A DNA stretch of 64,000 nucleotides. It comes from Lolium rigidum (Eukaryota > Streptophyta > Magnoliopsida > Poales > Poaceae). Every line of letters starts with the position of its first letter. The stretch's first letter is position 1. The notes below the pieces were generated by a model. The model ran no database searches. It was not told the origin of the DNA and saw only the letters and a list, made by a program, of their open reading frames with translations. The stretch is taken from NCBI RefSeq assembly GCF_022539505.1, contig NC_061510.1, positions 401,990,249 to 402,054,248 of the forward strand, given 5' to 3'. The translations under genes and the position numbers were made by a program. This document shows positions 11,055 through 24,111 of this stretch, one piece after another.

Positions 11055-12279
11055 AAGTCAAAGATACTGGAAGCGTACAAAATATTTGCGCTCAATCCCA
11101 GTACCTACTGGTAAGCCCAAACTCATAGCATGTTGAAGATGTCATCAAATCGATTGTGTTGTACATTTTGATCATTCGAGATTACGAAGCATGACTTTTA
11201 CCTAGATTTGCACCAGCTCCTGCATTCAATTAATGTGCGAGCCAGTTTAGGAGAGGGAAACATGAATGAAGTATTCCCGTGCTCAACCTTGATTTCCTTC
11301 TAGCGCTATTCATCACTTTGAGAAACAGAACTTGAAGATGAGGATCCTGCACGACTGAAGCTAGCGGCACCTCCGTGACCGCGTCTTCAACATTTTGTTA
11401 ATCGTGATACTGATCTGCATCACCATGTTCGGCAACCTCTTCGTCATCATAAAATGTCATGACGTTCTTCTTGCCGGCCATTTCCACCTGCTACGGCCCC
11501 ATTGACATCCACATCATCACTCATCCATTAAGTGTGTCCCCCTACATGAAGCCACTCATGAGCAGCCTGCAATTTGCTTGAAAAGGGGACATGCCACTTC
11601 CCTAGTTTGCATCTTCGACACGAACACATTATCTTTATGCGGTTATTTTGATACATGTCAGTGATCATGTGTTTCAGATATATCATCACGACATTTTTCC
11701 TCATCTTGATGACCATTATCGGTTGCACGACAAGATAATTGATTAGAACCATCCATCGGTTGTCACCAACCATTTCGGCATGACCTTGCTAGACATTAGG
11801 ATCTAGGCGCTCCAAAAATTTACCGAAACGGAAACTTAACGAATTAATTTTTTGGCAAAACATTGGCAACTCATTTTCATTTCATTTCATCTCATCAAAT
11901 CCATGGTAGCAAGCACAAACACAATGCCACGCGTATGCTTCAAAGTTCAATATATACATAAAAGATTTTATCCGTAATTTGTTTAGTAATCACCTATTTC
12001 GTTGATATATAAGTAGACAAGATGGAGACGTCACGCCGACCGATTCGTATGGGTTCTTATTTTTTAGATCTAGATTGAGTTGTCCATGCGATCTAGATCT
12101 AGATAGAGGGTGTATGATGCATGTAGGAGGGAAAGATTTGCTAAAAAATATCAACTTGTTTGGTCAAATTAGCTAAATTAGGGGTAGGGATGGGCAAATT
12201 TTTTGATGGGATGTGAGAAGGGCCGGGTTTGAATGGGGGAGGAGTGAAATGGGAGAGAAGTGATAGAAGGGTCAGGTTT
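11055..12279. other. Unassigned sequence inside the left-arm border
   Basis: This begins where homology to the right arm stops. It has no counterpart in the visible right arm, because the Copia element at 41608 interrupts there. There is no open frame with recognisable content. It may belong to the CACTA element whose end lies at 12619. Confidence 0.3.
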
Positions 12280-12619
12280 GGGCGGCTGTAACAGTACCCA
12301 GGTTACCGTCGGCGCACCAGCATGCCTAGGCCACGAATTACTGCTGGCGCACATGCCCAACGCTACGCCGATAATAGGAAAATACCACCGGCGCAATGCT
12401 GGGCCTGTGCGTTGGCGGTAATCCGTGGCCTACGCCCGATCTAGTTTCAACCGTGGGTAGCACTTATCGCCGGCGCACAGCCCTGTTGGTGCGCCGATGG
12501 CAAGCTGGTTTTTTTACCGGCGATGCGCCTGCCAACTGCGCCGGTGATAGTTAGCACCGAAGCACCCCTAGCTAGGCACGCCGGCAGTAAGGCTAGCGGC
12601 TATAGGCCTTTCCATAGTG
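12280..12619. mobile_element. CACTA transposon end with subterminal repeats
   Basis: The right end at 12619 reads, on the minus strand, CACTATGGAAAGGCC, a CACTA-type terminus. The preceding 340 bp hold many copies, in both orientations, of GCGCCGGC / ACCGGCGC / CGCCGGTG words, which is typical of CACTA subterminal arrays. The 3 bp after the end are GTG; the opposite end was not located with confidence, so the element may be truncated. Confidence 0.6.
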
Positions 12620-13064
12620 GTGGCCTATTCCACTCTAGCCGGTGATCGCCGAAGTGCTTCTCGATCTTCACGTGCACATTCCCACTTTGATCAAACTTTG
12701 ATGTGGTACCACTGATCTTATATGTGTGGATAACATGGAGGTGTTCCACGTACAACACTTGTTCGTGGGAAGAAAATAAATTTCATCGCGACTAGATGAG
12801 AATAGTTGCGATGATCGAATCATGTCTACATGAACCTCGTCATCGATAACTTCCACTAGATCAATCTACGAGGATATGATCTACTACCTCCCTCTCAAAT
12901 ATGATCCTTGTTTGTGTGCGATAGAATTTTTCGTAACATGTTCCCCCAAAAATACTGGTGGTGGTGTGTGTGTGTGTGTGTCACACGACCAATACCAATT
13001 ATCAGTGGCGACATATTGGGAGCGTGTTGCCTTCTAGTGAGATCATCTAAATTATGTCATACCC
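12620..13064. other. Short unassigned spacer with a GT microsatellite
   Basis: The spacer lies between the CACTA end and retrotransposon A. It holds a (GT)n run at about 12966-12981 and a CTCCCTC word near 12891 that resembles a Stowaway tip without a partner. The last five bases, TACCC (13060-13064), would be the target duplication of element A; the partner site lies in the assembly gap. Confidence 0.35.
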
Positions 13065-14740
13065 TGCTGGCGTGCAGTTGACGTGGGAGTTAGAAATCTT
13101 TGTGGAGTAACTTTTCTTCAGATCCCCGGCAACGGCGCCAGAAAAAATGCTTGATACGCGTACAACACGCGTCCGTTGGGAACCCCAAGAGGAAGGTGTG
13201 ATGCGTACAGCGGCAAGTTTTCCCTCAGAAAGAAACCAAGGTTTATCGAACCAGGAGGAGCCAAGAAGCACGTTGAAGGTTGATGGCAGCGGGATGTAGT
13301 GCGGCGCAACACCAGGGATTCCGGCGCCAACGTGGAACCCGCACAACATAACCAAAGTACTTTGCCCCAACGAAACAGTGGAGGTTGTCAATCTCACCGG
13401 CTTGCCGTGACAAAGGATTAGATGTATAGTGTGGATGATGATTGTTTGCAGAAAACAAAGAGAACAAGTATTGCAAGAGATTGTATTCGATGTAAAAGAA
13501 TGGACCGGGGTCCACAGTCACTAGAGGTGTCTCTCCCATAAGATAAATAGCATGTTGGGTGAACAAATTACAGTCGGGCAATTGAAAAATAGAGAGGGCA
13601 TGACCATGCACATACATGATATGATGAGTATTGTGAGATTTAATTGGGCATTACGACAAAGTACATAGATCGCTATCCAGCATGCATCTATGCCTAAAAA
13701 GTCCACCTTCGAGGTTATCATCCGAACCCTTCCAGCATTAAGTTGCAAACAACGGACAATTGCATTAAGTATGGTGCGTAATGTAATCAATAACTACATC
13801 CTCGGACATAGCATCAATGTTTTATCCCTAGTGGCAACAAGACATCCACAACCTTAGAACTTTCTGTCACATCGTCCTGCATTTAATGGAGGCATGAACC
13901 CACTATCGAGCATAAATACTCCCTCTTGGAGTTAAGAGTAAAAACTTGGCCGCAGCCTCTACTAATAACGGAGAGCATGCAAGATCATAAACAACACATA
14001 GGTAATAGTTTGATAATCAACATAACATAGTATTCTCTATCCATCGGATCCCGACAAACACAACATATAGAATTACAGATAGATGATCTTGATCATGTTA
14101 GGCAGCTCACAAGATCCGACAATGAAGCACATGAGGAGAAGACGACCATCTAGCTACTGCTATGGACCCATAGTCCAGAGGTGAACTACTCACTCATCAC
14201 TCCGGAGGCGACCATGGCGGTGAAGAGTCCTCCGGGAGATGATTCCCCTCTCCGGCAGGGTGCCGGAGGCGATCTCCTGAATCCCCCGAGATGGGATTGG
14301 CGGCGGCGTCTCGGGAAGGTTTTCCGTATCGTGGCTCTCGGTACTGGGGGTTTCGCGACGAAGACTATATGTAGGCGGAAGGGCAGCCTCGGAGGGGTCA
14401 CGGGGGCCCCACACAGCAGGGCCGCGCGGCCCCCTTGGGCCGCGCCGCCCTAGTGTGGCGGCGCCCCGTGGCCCCACTTCGTCTTCTCTTCGGTCTTCTG
14501 GAAGCTTCGTGGCAAAATAGGCCCCCGGGCGTTGATTTCGTCCAATTCCGAGAATATTTCCTTACTAGGATTTCTGAAACCAAAAACAGCAGAAAACAAG
14601 AATCGGCTCTTCGGCATCTCGTTAATAGGTTAGTGCCGGAAAATGCATAAATACGACATATAATGTGTATAAAACATGTAGATATCATCAATAATGTGGC
14701 ATGGAACATAAGAAATTATCGATACGTCGGAGACGTATCA
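13065..14740 (-). repeat. Element A 3' LTR, extended form
   Basis: The LTR opens on the minus strand with TGATACGTCTCC (14740) and reaches the conventional TACGCGTATCA border at 13152. The next 87 bases contain a complete primer-binding site (13123-13140) and end in CACGCCAGCA at 13065. The identical 86-87 bases follow the 5' LTR at 25000-25085. Because this stretch is outside the conventional 3' LTR but present at both ends, the functional repeat appears to be the longer form. Confidence 0.65.
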
Positions 14741-16689
14741 GCATCCCCAAGCTTAGTTCCTGCTCGTCCCGAGCAGTAAACGATAACAAAGATAATTTCT
14801 GGAGTGACATGCCATCATAACCTTGATCATACTATTGTAAGCATATGTAATGAATGCAGCGATCAAAACAATGGTAATGACATGAGTAAACAAATGAATC
14901 ATAAAGCAAAGACTTTTCATGAATAGTACTTTCAAGACAAGCATCAATAAGTCTTGCATAAGAGTTAACTCATAAAGCAATAAATCAAAGTAAAGGTATT
15001 GAAGCAACACAAAGGAAGATTAAGTTTCAGCGGTTGCTTTCAACTTGTAACATGTATATCTCATGGATATTGTCAATGTAAAGTAATATAACAAGTGCAA
15101 TATGCAAGTATGTAGGAATCAATGCACAGTTCACACAAGTGTTTGCTTCTTGAGGTGGAGAGATATAGGTGAACTGACTCAACATAAAAGTAAAAGAAAG
15201 GCCCTTCGCAGAGGGAAGCATTGATTGCTATATTTGTGCTAGAGTTTTGGTTTTGAAAACAAGAAACAATTTTGTCAATGGTAGTAATAAAGCATATGTA
15301 TCATGTAAATTATATCTTACAAGTTGCAAGCCTCATGCATAGTATACTAATAGTGCCCGCACCTTGTCCTAATTAGCTCGGATTACCGGGATTATCGCAA
15401 TACACATGTTTTAACCAAGTGTCACAAAGGGGTACATCTATGCCGCCTGTACAAAGGTCTAATGAGAAAGCTCGCATTTGGATTTCTCGCTTTTGATTAT
15501 TCTCAACTTAGACATCCATACCGGGACAACATAGACAACAGATAATTGACTCCTCTTTAATGCATAAGCATGTAGCAACAATTAATGTTCTCATATGAGA
15601 TTGAGGATATATGTCCAAAACTGAAACTTCCACCATGATTCATGGCTTTAGTTAGCGGCCCAATGTTCTTCTCTAACAATATGCATGCTCTAACCATTAA
15701 ATGAGTGGTAAATCTCCCTTACTTCAGACAACGCGGACATGCATTGCAACTCACATGATATTCAACAAAGAGTAGTTGATGGCGTCCCCAGGAACATGGT
15801 TATCGCACAACAGGCAACTTAATAAGAGATAAAGTGTATAAGTACATATTCAATACCACAATAGTTTTTAAGCTATTTGTCCCATGAGCTATATATTGCA
15901 GAGGTAAAGAATGGAAATTTTAAAGGTAGCACTCAAGCAATTTACTTTGGAATGGCAGAGAAATACCATGTAGTAGGTAGGTATGGTGGACACAAATGGC
16001 ATAGTGGTTGGCTCAAGGATTTTGGATGCATGAGAAGTATTCCCTCTCGATAAAAGGTTTAGGCTAGCAAGGTTATTTGAAACAAACACAAGGATGAACC
16101 GGTGCAGCAAAACTCACATAAAAGACATATTGTAAACATTATAAGACTCTACACCGTCTTCCTTGTTGTTCAAACTCAATACTAGAAATTATCTAGACTT
16201 TAGAGAGACCAAATATGCAAACCAAATTTTAGCAAGCTCTAGGTGTTTCTTCATTAATAGGTGCAAAGTATATGATGCAAGAGCTTAAACATGAGCACAA
16301 CAATTGCCAAGTATCAAATTATTCAAGACATTTTAGAATTACTACAATGTAGCATTTCCCAATTCCAACCATATAACAATTTAACGAAGAAGATTCAACC
16401 TTCGCCATGAATACTATGAGTAAAGCCTAAGGACATATTTGTCCATATGCAACAATGGAGCGTGTCTCTCTCCCACACAATGAATGCTAGGATCCATTTT
16501 ATTCAAACAAAACAAAAACAAAAACAAACCGACGCTCCAAGCAAAGCACATAAGATGTGATGGAATAAAAATATAGTTTCAGGGGAGGAACCTGATAATG
16601 TTGTCGATGAAGAAGGGGATGCCTTGGGAATCCCCAAGCTTAGACGCTTGAGTCTTCTTAAAATATGCAGGGTTGAACCACCGGGGCAT
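14741..16689 (-). other. Element A non-coding 3' tail, distal part
   Basis: It begins beside the LTR with the polypurine-type motif GCTTGGGGATGC (minus strand) and continues without coding frames. It is closely similar in inverted orientation to the E1 tail (30350-32244) and to the B tail (18397-20130). An imperfect hairpin GGGGATGCC-TTG-GGAATCCCC lies at 16615-16635. It ends at the insertion point of element B. Confidence 0.65.
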
Positions 16690-18396
16690 TGATGTCTACG
16701 TTCCCCCTCCTTTCCTGTAGACAGTGTTGGGCCTCCAAGAGCAGAGGTTTGTAGAACAGCAGCAAGTTTCCCTTAAGTGGATACCCAAGGTTTATCGAAC
16801 TCAGGGAGGAAGAGGTCAAAGATATCCCTCTCATGCAACCCCGCAACCACAAAGCAAGAAGTCTCTTGTGTCCCCAACACACCAAATAGGTGCACTAGTT
16901 CGGCGAAGAGATAGTGAAATACAGGTGGTATAAATAAGTATGAGCAGTAGCAACGGTGCCAGAAAAGTGCTTGGCGTGTAGTTGATGGTGGTGGTATTGC
17001 AGACAGTAGTAACGCTAGACAGTAGTAAACAAGCGATGAGTAACTCAGCAGTATTTAGGAACAAGGCCTAGGGATTACACTTTCACTAGTGGACACTCTC
17101 AACATCGATCACATAACAGAACAGTATAAATGCATACTCTACACTTTTGTTGGATGATGAACACATTGCGTAGGATTACACGAACCCTCAATGCCGGAGT
17201 TAACAAGCTCCACAATAATGCTCATGTTTAAGTAACCTTTAGTGTAAGATAGATCAACGCTACTAAACCAAGTACTAGCATAGCATGCACACTGTCACCT
17301 TCATGCATATGTAGGAGGAATAGATCACATCAATATTATCATAGCAATAGTTAACTCCATAATCTACAAGAGATCATGATCATAGCATAAACCAAGTACT
17401 AACACGGCGCACGCACTGTCACCTTTGCACACATGCAGGAGGAATAAACTACTTTAATAACAAATCACTAGAGTAGCACATGGATAAATTGTGATACAAC
17501 ATGCTGCAATCTTAAAGAGATATAAATAAGCACCTCACTATGCCATTCAATGAGTAAGTATTCTGTGAAATCTAGCCTAAGAGACCCACACGGTGCACAC
17601 ACTCGTCACCTTTACACACGTGGGACGAGGAGTCTCCGGAGATCACATAAGTAAAACTCACTTGACTAGCATAATGACATCTAGATTACAAGCATCATCA
17701 TATGAATCTCAATCATGTAGGGCAGCTCATGAGATTATTGTATTGAACTACATAGGAGAGAGATGAACCACATAGCTACCGGTACAGCCCCGAGCCTCGA
17801 TGGAGAACTACTCCCTCCTCATGGGAGCAAGCAGCGGTGATGAAGATGGCGGTGGAGATGGCAGCGGTGTCGATGGAGAAGCCTTCCGGGGGCACTTCCC
17901 CGCTCCGGCAGCGTGTCGGAACGCGAGATCCCGTCCCCCGGATCTTGGCTTCGCGATGGCGGCGGCTCCGGCAGGTTTTCGTGGGTTTCGTCAATTGGTA
18001 TCGGGTTTTCTCGATCCAGGGGCTTTATATAGGCGAAGAGGCGGCGCAGAGGGCCGACGGGGGGCCACACCATAGGGCGGCGCGGCCCCCTCTCGGCCGC
18101 GCCAGCCTAGGGTTTGGTGGCCCCGTGGCCCCCCTCCGGTCCTTCCCGGTGTTCTGGATGCTTCCGATGAAAATAGGAACTTTGGCGTTGATTTCGTCCG
18201 ATTCCGAGAATATTTCGTTACTAGGATTTCTGAAACCAAAAACAGCAGAAAACGAGAACTGGCACTTCGGCATCTTGTTAATAGGTTAGTTCCGGAAAAT
18301 GCACGAATATGACATAAAGTGTGCATAAAACATGTAGATAACATCAATAATGTGGCATGGAACACAAGAAATTATCGATACGTTGGAGACGTATCA
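16690..18396 (-). repeat. Element B 3' LTR
   Basis: It runs on the minus strand from TGATACGTCTCC at 18396 to GTAGACATCA at 16690. A TATA box reading CCTATATAAAG on the minus strand lies near 18025-18036. A degenerate primer-site relic with its spacer (CAACGGTGCC AGAAAAGTGC on the plus strand) is embedded at 16951-16974, about 260 bp from the LTR end. Differences from the 5' LTR are mostly one- or two-base indels. Confidence 0.85.
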
Positions 18397-20845
18397 GCAT
18401 CCCCAAGCTTAGTTCTCGCTTCGTCCCGAGCAGGTAAAACGATAACAAAGATAATTTCCGGAGTGACATGCCATCATAAACTTGATCATACTATTTGTAC
18501 AAGCATATGTAGAGAATGCAGCGATCAAAACAATGTGTATGACATGAGTAAACAAGTGAATCATAAAGCAAAGACTTTTCATGAATAGCACTTCAAGACA
18601 AGCATCAATAAGTCTTGCATAAGAGTTAACTCATAAAGCAATAATTCAAAGTAAAGGCATTGAAGCAACACAAAAGAAGATTAACTTTCAGCGGTTGCTT
18701 TCAACTTATAACATGTATATCTCATGGATAATTGTCAATGCAAAGCAATATAACAAATGCAATATGCAAATATGTAAGAATCAATGCACAGTTCACACAA
18801 GTGTTTGCTTCTTGAGGTGGAGAGAAATAGGTGAACTGACTCAACAATAAAAGTAAAAGAATGGTCCTTCAAAGAGGAAAGCATCGATTGCTATATTTGT
18901 GCTAGAGCTTTGATTTTGAAAACATAAAGAGAGCATAAAAGTAAAGTTTTGAGAGGTGTTTGTTGTTGTCAACGAATGGTAGCGGGTACTCTAACCCCCT
19001 TGCCGTACAAACCTTCAAAGAGCGGCTCCCATTTTATTTTATTTTTGGATGGCACTCCTTCCAACCTTTCTTTCACAAACCATGGCTAACCGAATCCTCG
19101 GTGCCCGCCAACAATCTCATACCATGAAGGAGTGCCTTTTATTTTAGTTTTATTATGATGACACTCCTCCCAACCTTTGCTTACACAAGCCATGGCTAAC
19201 CGAATCCTTCGGGTGCCGTCCAACAATCACATACCATGGAGGAGTGTCTATTTTTAGTTTGTTAATTTGGGAATGGGAATCCCATTGCCAGCTCTTTTTG
19301 CAAAATTATTGGATAAGCGGATGAAGCCACTAGTCCATTGGTGAAAGTTGCCCAACAAGATTGAAAGATAAACACCACATACTTCCTCATGAGCTATAAA
19401 ACATTGACACAAATAAGAGGTAATAAATTTTGAATTGTTTAAAGGTAGCACTCAAGCAATTTACTTTGGAATGGCGGAGAAATACCATGTAGTAGGTAGG
19501 TATGGTGGACACAAATGGCATGGTGTTGGCTCAAGTATTTGGATGCATGAGAAGTATTCCCTCTCGATACAAGGTTTAGGCTAGCAAGGTTGTTTGAGGC
19601 AAACACAAGGATGAACTAGTACAGCAAAACTCACATAAAAGACATATTACAAGTATTATAAGACTATACATCGTCTTCCTTGTTGTTCAAACACCTTACT
19701 AGAAATTATCTAGACCTTAGAGAGACCAATTATGCAAACCAAATTTTAGCATGCTCTATGTATTTCTTCACTAATAGGTGCAAAGCATATGATGCAAGAG
19801 CTTAAACATGAGCACAACAATTGCCAAGTATCACATTACCCAAGACATTATAGCAATTACTACATGTATCATTTTCCAATTCCAACCATATAACAATTTA
19901 ACGAAGAGGAAACTTCGCCATGAATATTATGAGCTAAGAACACATGTGTTCATATGAACCAGCGGAGCGTGTCTCTCTCCCACACAAGCATGATGTAATC
20001 CAATTTATTCAAACACAAACAAAAACAAAAGCAAACAAACAGACGCTCCAAGAAAAAGCACATAAGATGTGATGGAATAAAAATATAGTTTCAGGGGAGG
20101 AACCTGATAATGTTGTCGATGAAGAAGGGGATGCCTTGGGCATCCCCAAGCTTAGACGCTTGAGTCTTCTTGATATATGCAGGGGTGAACCTCCGGGTGC
20201 ATCCCCAAGCTTAGAGCTTTCACTCTCCTTGATCATAGTATATCATCCTCCTCTCTTGACCCTTGAAAACTTCCTCCACACCAAACTTGAAACAACTCAT
20301 TAGAGGGTTAGTGGACAATAAAAATTCACATGTTCAGAGGTGACACAATCATTCTTAACACTTCTGGACATTGCATAAAGCTACTGGACATTAATGGATC
20401 AAAGAAATTCATCCAACATAGCAAAAGAGGCAATGCGAAATAAAAGGCAGAATCTGTCAAAACAGAACAGTCCGTAAAGATGGATTTTATTAGGCCACCA
20501 GACCTGCTCAAATGAAAATGCTCAAATTGAATGAAAGTTGCGTACATATCTGAGGATCACTCACGTAAATTGGCATAATTTTCTGAGTTAACTACAGAGA
20601 ATTTTGCCCAGATTCGTGACAGCAAAGAAATCTGTTTCTGCGCAGTAATCCAAATCTAGTACTTACTTTACTATCAAAGACTTTACTTGGCACAACAAAA
20701 CACAAAACTAAGATAAGGAGAGGTTGCTACAGTAGTAAACAACTTCCAAGACACAAATATAAAACAAAGTACTGTAGCAAAATAACACATGGGTTATCTC
20801 CCAAGAAGTTCTTTCTTTTTAGCCATTAAGATGGGCTCAGCAGTT
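18397..20845 (-). other. Element B non-coding tail
   Basis: The tail holds the polypurine-type motif at 18397-18410, a perfect hairpin GGGGATGCC-TTG-GGCATCCCC at 20127-20147 and a second AAGCTTGGGGATGC copy near 20202. No reading frame with recognisable motifs is present. It is homologous to the tails of A, C and E1. Confidence 0.65.
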
Positions 20846-21496
20846 TTAATGATGCACTCGCAAGAAATAGTATTTGAAGCAAAAGAGAGCATCAAGAGGC
20901 AAATTCAAAACACATTTAAGTCTAACATGCTTCCTATGCATAGGAATCTTGTAAATAAACAAGTTCATGAGGAGCAAAGTAACAAGCATAGGAAGATAAA
21001 ACAAGTATAGCTTCAAAAATTTCAGCACATAGAGAGGCATTTTAGTAACATGAAAATTTCCACAACCATATTTTCCCCTCTCATAATAACTTTCAGTAGC
21101 AACATGAGCAAACTCAACAATATAACTATCAAATGAAACATTCTTATCATGAGTCTCATGCACAAAATTATTACTACTCCCAACATAAGCATAATCAGTT
21201 TTATTAGTTGTAGTGGGAGCAAATTCAACAAAGTAGCTATCATTATTATTCTCATCAAGTGTAGGAGGCATATTGTAATCATAATCAAATTCACTCTCCA
21301 TAGTAGGTGGCACCAAAAGACCACTATCATTATAATCATCATAAATAGGAGGCAAAGTATCATCAAAGAAAATTTTCGCCTCAATGCTTGGGGGACTAAA
21401 AATATCATGAAAACCAGCTTCCCCAAGCTTAGAACTTTCTATATTATTGTCAACAATGGTGTTCAAAGCGTTCATACTAATATTACTACCAAGCAT
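20846..21496 (-). pseudogene. Element B unknown open frame, N-terminus broken
   Basis: The 216-residue frame corresponds to residues 31-242 of the element C protein. Upstream, the reading frame of the missing first 30 residues is still visible but is displaced by a small insertion near 21490 that brings in a stop, so the start used here is secondary. The protein has an acidic, Asp/Asn/Tyr-rich N-terminal part and a hydrophobic segment (FLKLYLFYLPMLVTLLLMNL) followed by a basic tail. It occupies the place where gag is expected, directly after the primer site, yet shows no gag motif. Indels relative to C are whole codons. Confidence 0.6.
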
Positions 21497-21722
21497 GCAA
21501 AGAAGATTTCATAGGTTTTTTAATTTTCGCATCAAACAATCCATGTTTTAAATCAGGAAATAGAATAAGAAGCTCACTCTTGTACATTATGCCAAACTAG
21601 TGTAAACAAGAAACAACAAGATGCAATTGCAGGATCTAAAGGAAATAGCTTTGAGCACACACACGACGGCGCCGGAAAAATACTTTACCTGAGACCGTAG
21701 TATGAGAGCCTTTTACCTTTCC

Positions 21723-21740
21723 TCCCCGGCAACGGCGCCT
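21723..21740 (-). promoter_or_regulatory. Element B primer-binding site
   Basis: The site is the complement of the 3' end of tRNA-Asp with the outermost base changed (AGGCGCCGTTGCCGGGGA). It lies 11 bases inside the 5' LTR. A second, partial site with the same spacer (GGCGCC GGAAAAATACTT on the plus strand) is present at about 21668-21685. Confidence 0.75.
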
Positions 21741-21751
21741 GGAAAAGTGCT

Positions 21752-23462
21752 TGATGTCTACGTTCCCCCTCCTTTCCTTGTAGACAGTGTTGGGCCTCCA
21801 AGAGCGAGAGGTTTGTAGAACAGCAGCAAGTTTTCCTTAAGTGGATACCCAAGGTTTATCGAACTCGGGGAGGAAGAGGTCAAAGATATCCCTCTCATGC
21901 AACCCCGCAACCACAAAGCAAGAAGTCTCTTGTGTCCCCAACACACCAAATAGGTGCACTAGTTCGGCGAAGAGATAGTGAAATACAGGTGGTATAAATA
22001 AGTATGAGCAGTAGCAACGGTGCCGTGAAAAGTGCTTGGCGTGTAGTTGATGGTGGTGGTATTGCAGCAGTAGTAACGCTGATAGCAGTAGTAAACAAGC
22101 GGTAGTAACTGCAGCAGTATTTAGGAACAAGGCCTAGGGATTACACTTTCACTAGTGGACACTCTCAACATCGATCACATAACGGAACGGATAAATGCAT
22201 ACTCTACACTTTTGTTGGATGATGAACACATTGCGTAGGATTACACGAACCCTCAATGCCGGAGTTAACAAGCTCCACAATAATGCTCATGTTTAAGTAA
22301 CCTTTAGTGTAAGATAGATCAACGCTACTAAACCAAGTACTAGCATAGCATGCACACTTGTCACCTTCATGCATATGTAGGAGGAATAGATCACATCAAT
22401 ATTATCATAGCAATAGTTAACTCCATAATCTACAAGAGATCATGATCATAGCATAAACCAAGTACTAACACGGCGCACGCACTTGTCACCTTTGCACACA
22501 TGCAGGAGGAATAAACTACTTTAATAACAAATCACTAGAGTAGCACATGGATAAATTGTGATACAACATGCTGCAATCTTAAAGAGATATAAATAAGCAC
22601 CTCACTATGCCATTCAATGAGTAAGTATTCCGTGAAATCTAGCCTAAGAGACCACACGGTGCACACACTCTGTCACCTTTACACACGTGGGACGAGGAGT
22701 CTCCGGAGATCACATAAGTAAAACTCACTTGACTAGCATAATGACATCTAGATTACAAGCATCATCATATGAATCTCAATCATGTAGGGCAGCTCATGAG
22801 ATTATTGTATTGAACTACATAGGAGAGAGATGAACCACATAGCTACCGGTACAGCCCCGAGCCTCGATGGAGAACTACTCCCTCCTCATGGGAGCAGCAG
22901 CGGTGATGAAGATGGCGGTGGAGATGGCAGCGGTGTCGATGGAGAAGCCTTCCGGGGGCACTTCCCCGCTCCGGCAGCGTGCCGGAACGGAGATCATGTC
23001 CCCCGGATCTTGGCTTCGCGATGGCGGCGGCTGCGGCAGGTTTCGTGGGTTTCGTCAATTGGTATCGGGTTTTCTGATCCGAGGGGCTTTATATAGGCGA
23101 AGAGGCGGCGCGGGAGGGCTGACGGGGGGCCACACCATAGGGCGGCGCGGCCCCCTCTCGGCCGCGCCAGCCTAGGGTTTGGTGGCCTCGTGGCCCCCCT
23201 CCGGTCCTTCCCGGTGTTCTGGATGCTTCCGATGAAAATAGGAACTTTGGCGTTGATTTCGTCCGATTCCGAGAATATTTCGTTACTAGGATTTCGAAAC
23301 CAAAAACAGCGAGAAAACGAGAACCGGCACTTCGGCATCTTGTTAATAGGTTAGTTCCAGTAAAATGCACGAATATGACATAAAGTGTGCATAAAACATG
23401 TAGATAACATCAATAATGTGGCATGGAACACAAGAAATTATCGATACGTTGGAGACGTATCG
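21752..23462 (-). repeat. Element B 5' LTR
   Basis: This is the partner of 16690-18396. It has a TATA box near 23087-23096 and the primer-site relic at about 22015-22038. It joins the resumed tail of element A through GGCAT. Confidence 0.85.
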
Positions 23463-24111
23463 GGCATCCCCAAGCTTAGAGCTTTCACTCTCCTTGATCA
23501 TATTGTATCATCTCCTCTCTTGATCCTTGAAAACTTCCTCCACACCAAACTCGAAACAACTCATTAGAGGGTTAGTGCATAATAAAAATTCACATGTTCA
23601 GAGGTGACATAATCATTCTTAACACTTCTGGACATTGCACAAAGCTACTGGACATTAATGGAACAAAGAAATTCATCCACTATAGCAAAAGAGGCAATGC
23701 GAAATAAAAGGAAGAATCTGTCGAAACAGAACAGTCCGTAAAGACGGATTTTATTGAGGCACCAGACTTGCTCAAATGAAAATACCCAAATTGAATGAAA
23801 GTTGCGTACATATCTGAGGATCACTTACGTAAATTGGCATATTTTTCTGAGCTACCTACAGAGAGGCAGGTCGAAATTCGTGACAGCAAAGAAATTTTTT
23901 TCTGCGCAGTAATCCAAATCTAGTATGAACCTTACTATCAACGACTTTACTTAGCACAACAATGCACAAAACTAAGATAAGGAGAGGTTGCTACAGTAGT
24001 AAACAACTTCCAAGACTCAAATATAAAACAAAAATACTGTAGTAAAAACATGGGTTGTCTCCCATAAGCGCTTTTCTTTAACGCCTTTCAGCTAGGCGCG
24101 TAAAGTGTATA
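23463..24111 (-). other. Element A tail, proximal part
   Basis: It resumes the A tail after B. It contains the module shared with E1 just after the open frame (GGCGTTAAAGAAAAGCGC then GGGAGACAACCCATG on the minus strand, about 24050-24090). The same module with changes follows the E1 protease frame at 29660-29697. Confidence 0.6.

Larger units (their letters stand above)
16690..23462 (-). mobile_element. Element B: complete non-autonomous Gypsy-type element nested in A
   Basis: It has two LTRs (3' LTR 16690-18396, 1707 bp; 5' LTR 21752-23462, 1711 bp), a tRNA-Asp-type primer site at 21723-21740 with one changed terminal base, an open frame of unknown function (20846-21496) and a long tail. 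The 5 bp target duplication GGCAT is at 16685-16689 and 23463-23467. The first base of the 5' LTR is changed (C for T on the minus strand). No gag, protease, reverse transcriptase or integrase is present, so mobility would depend on another element. Confidence 0.85.
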
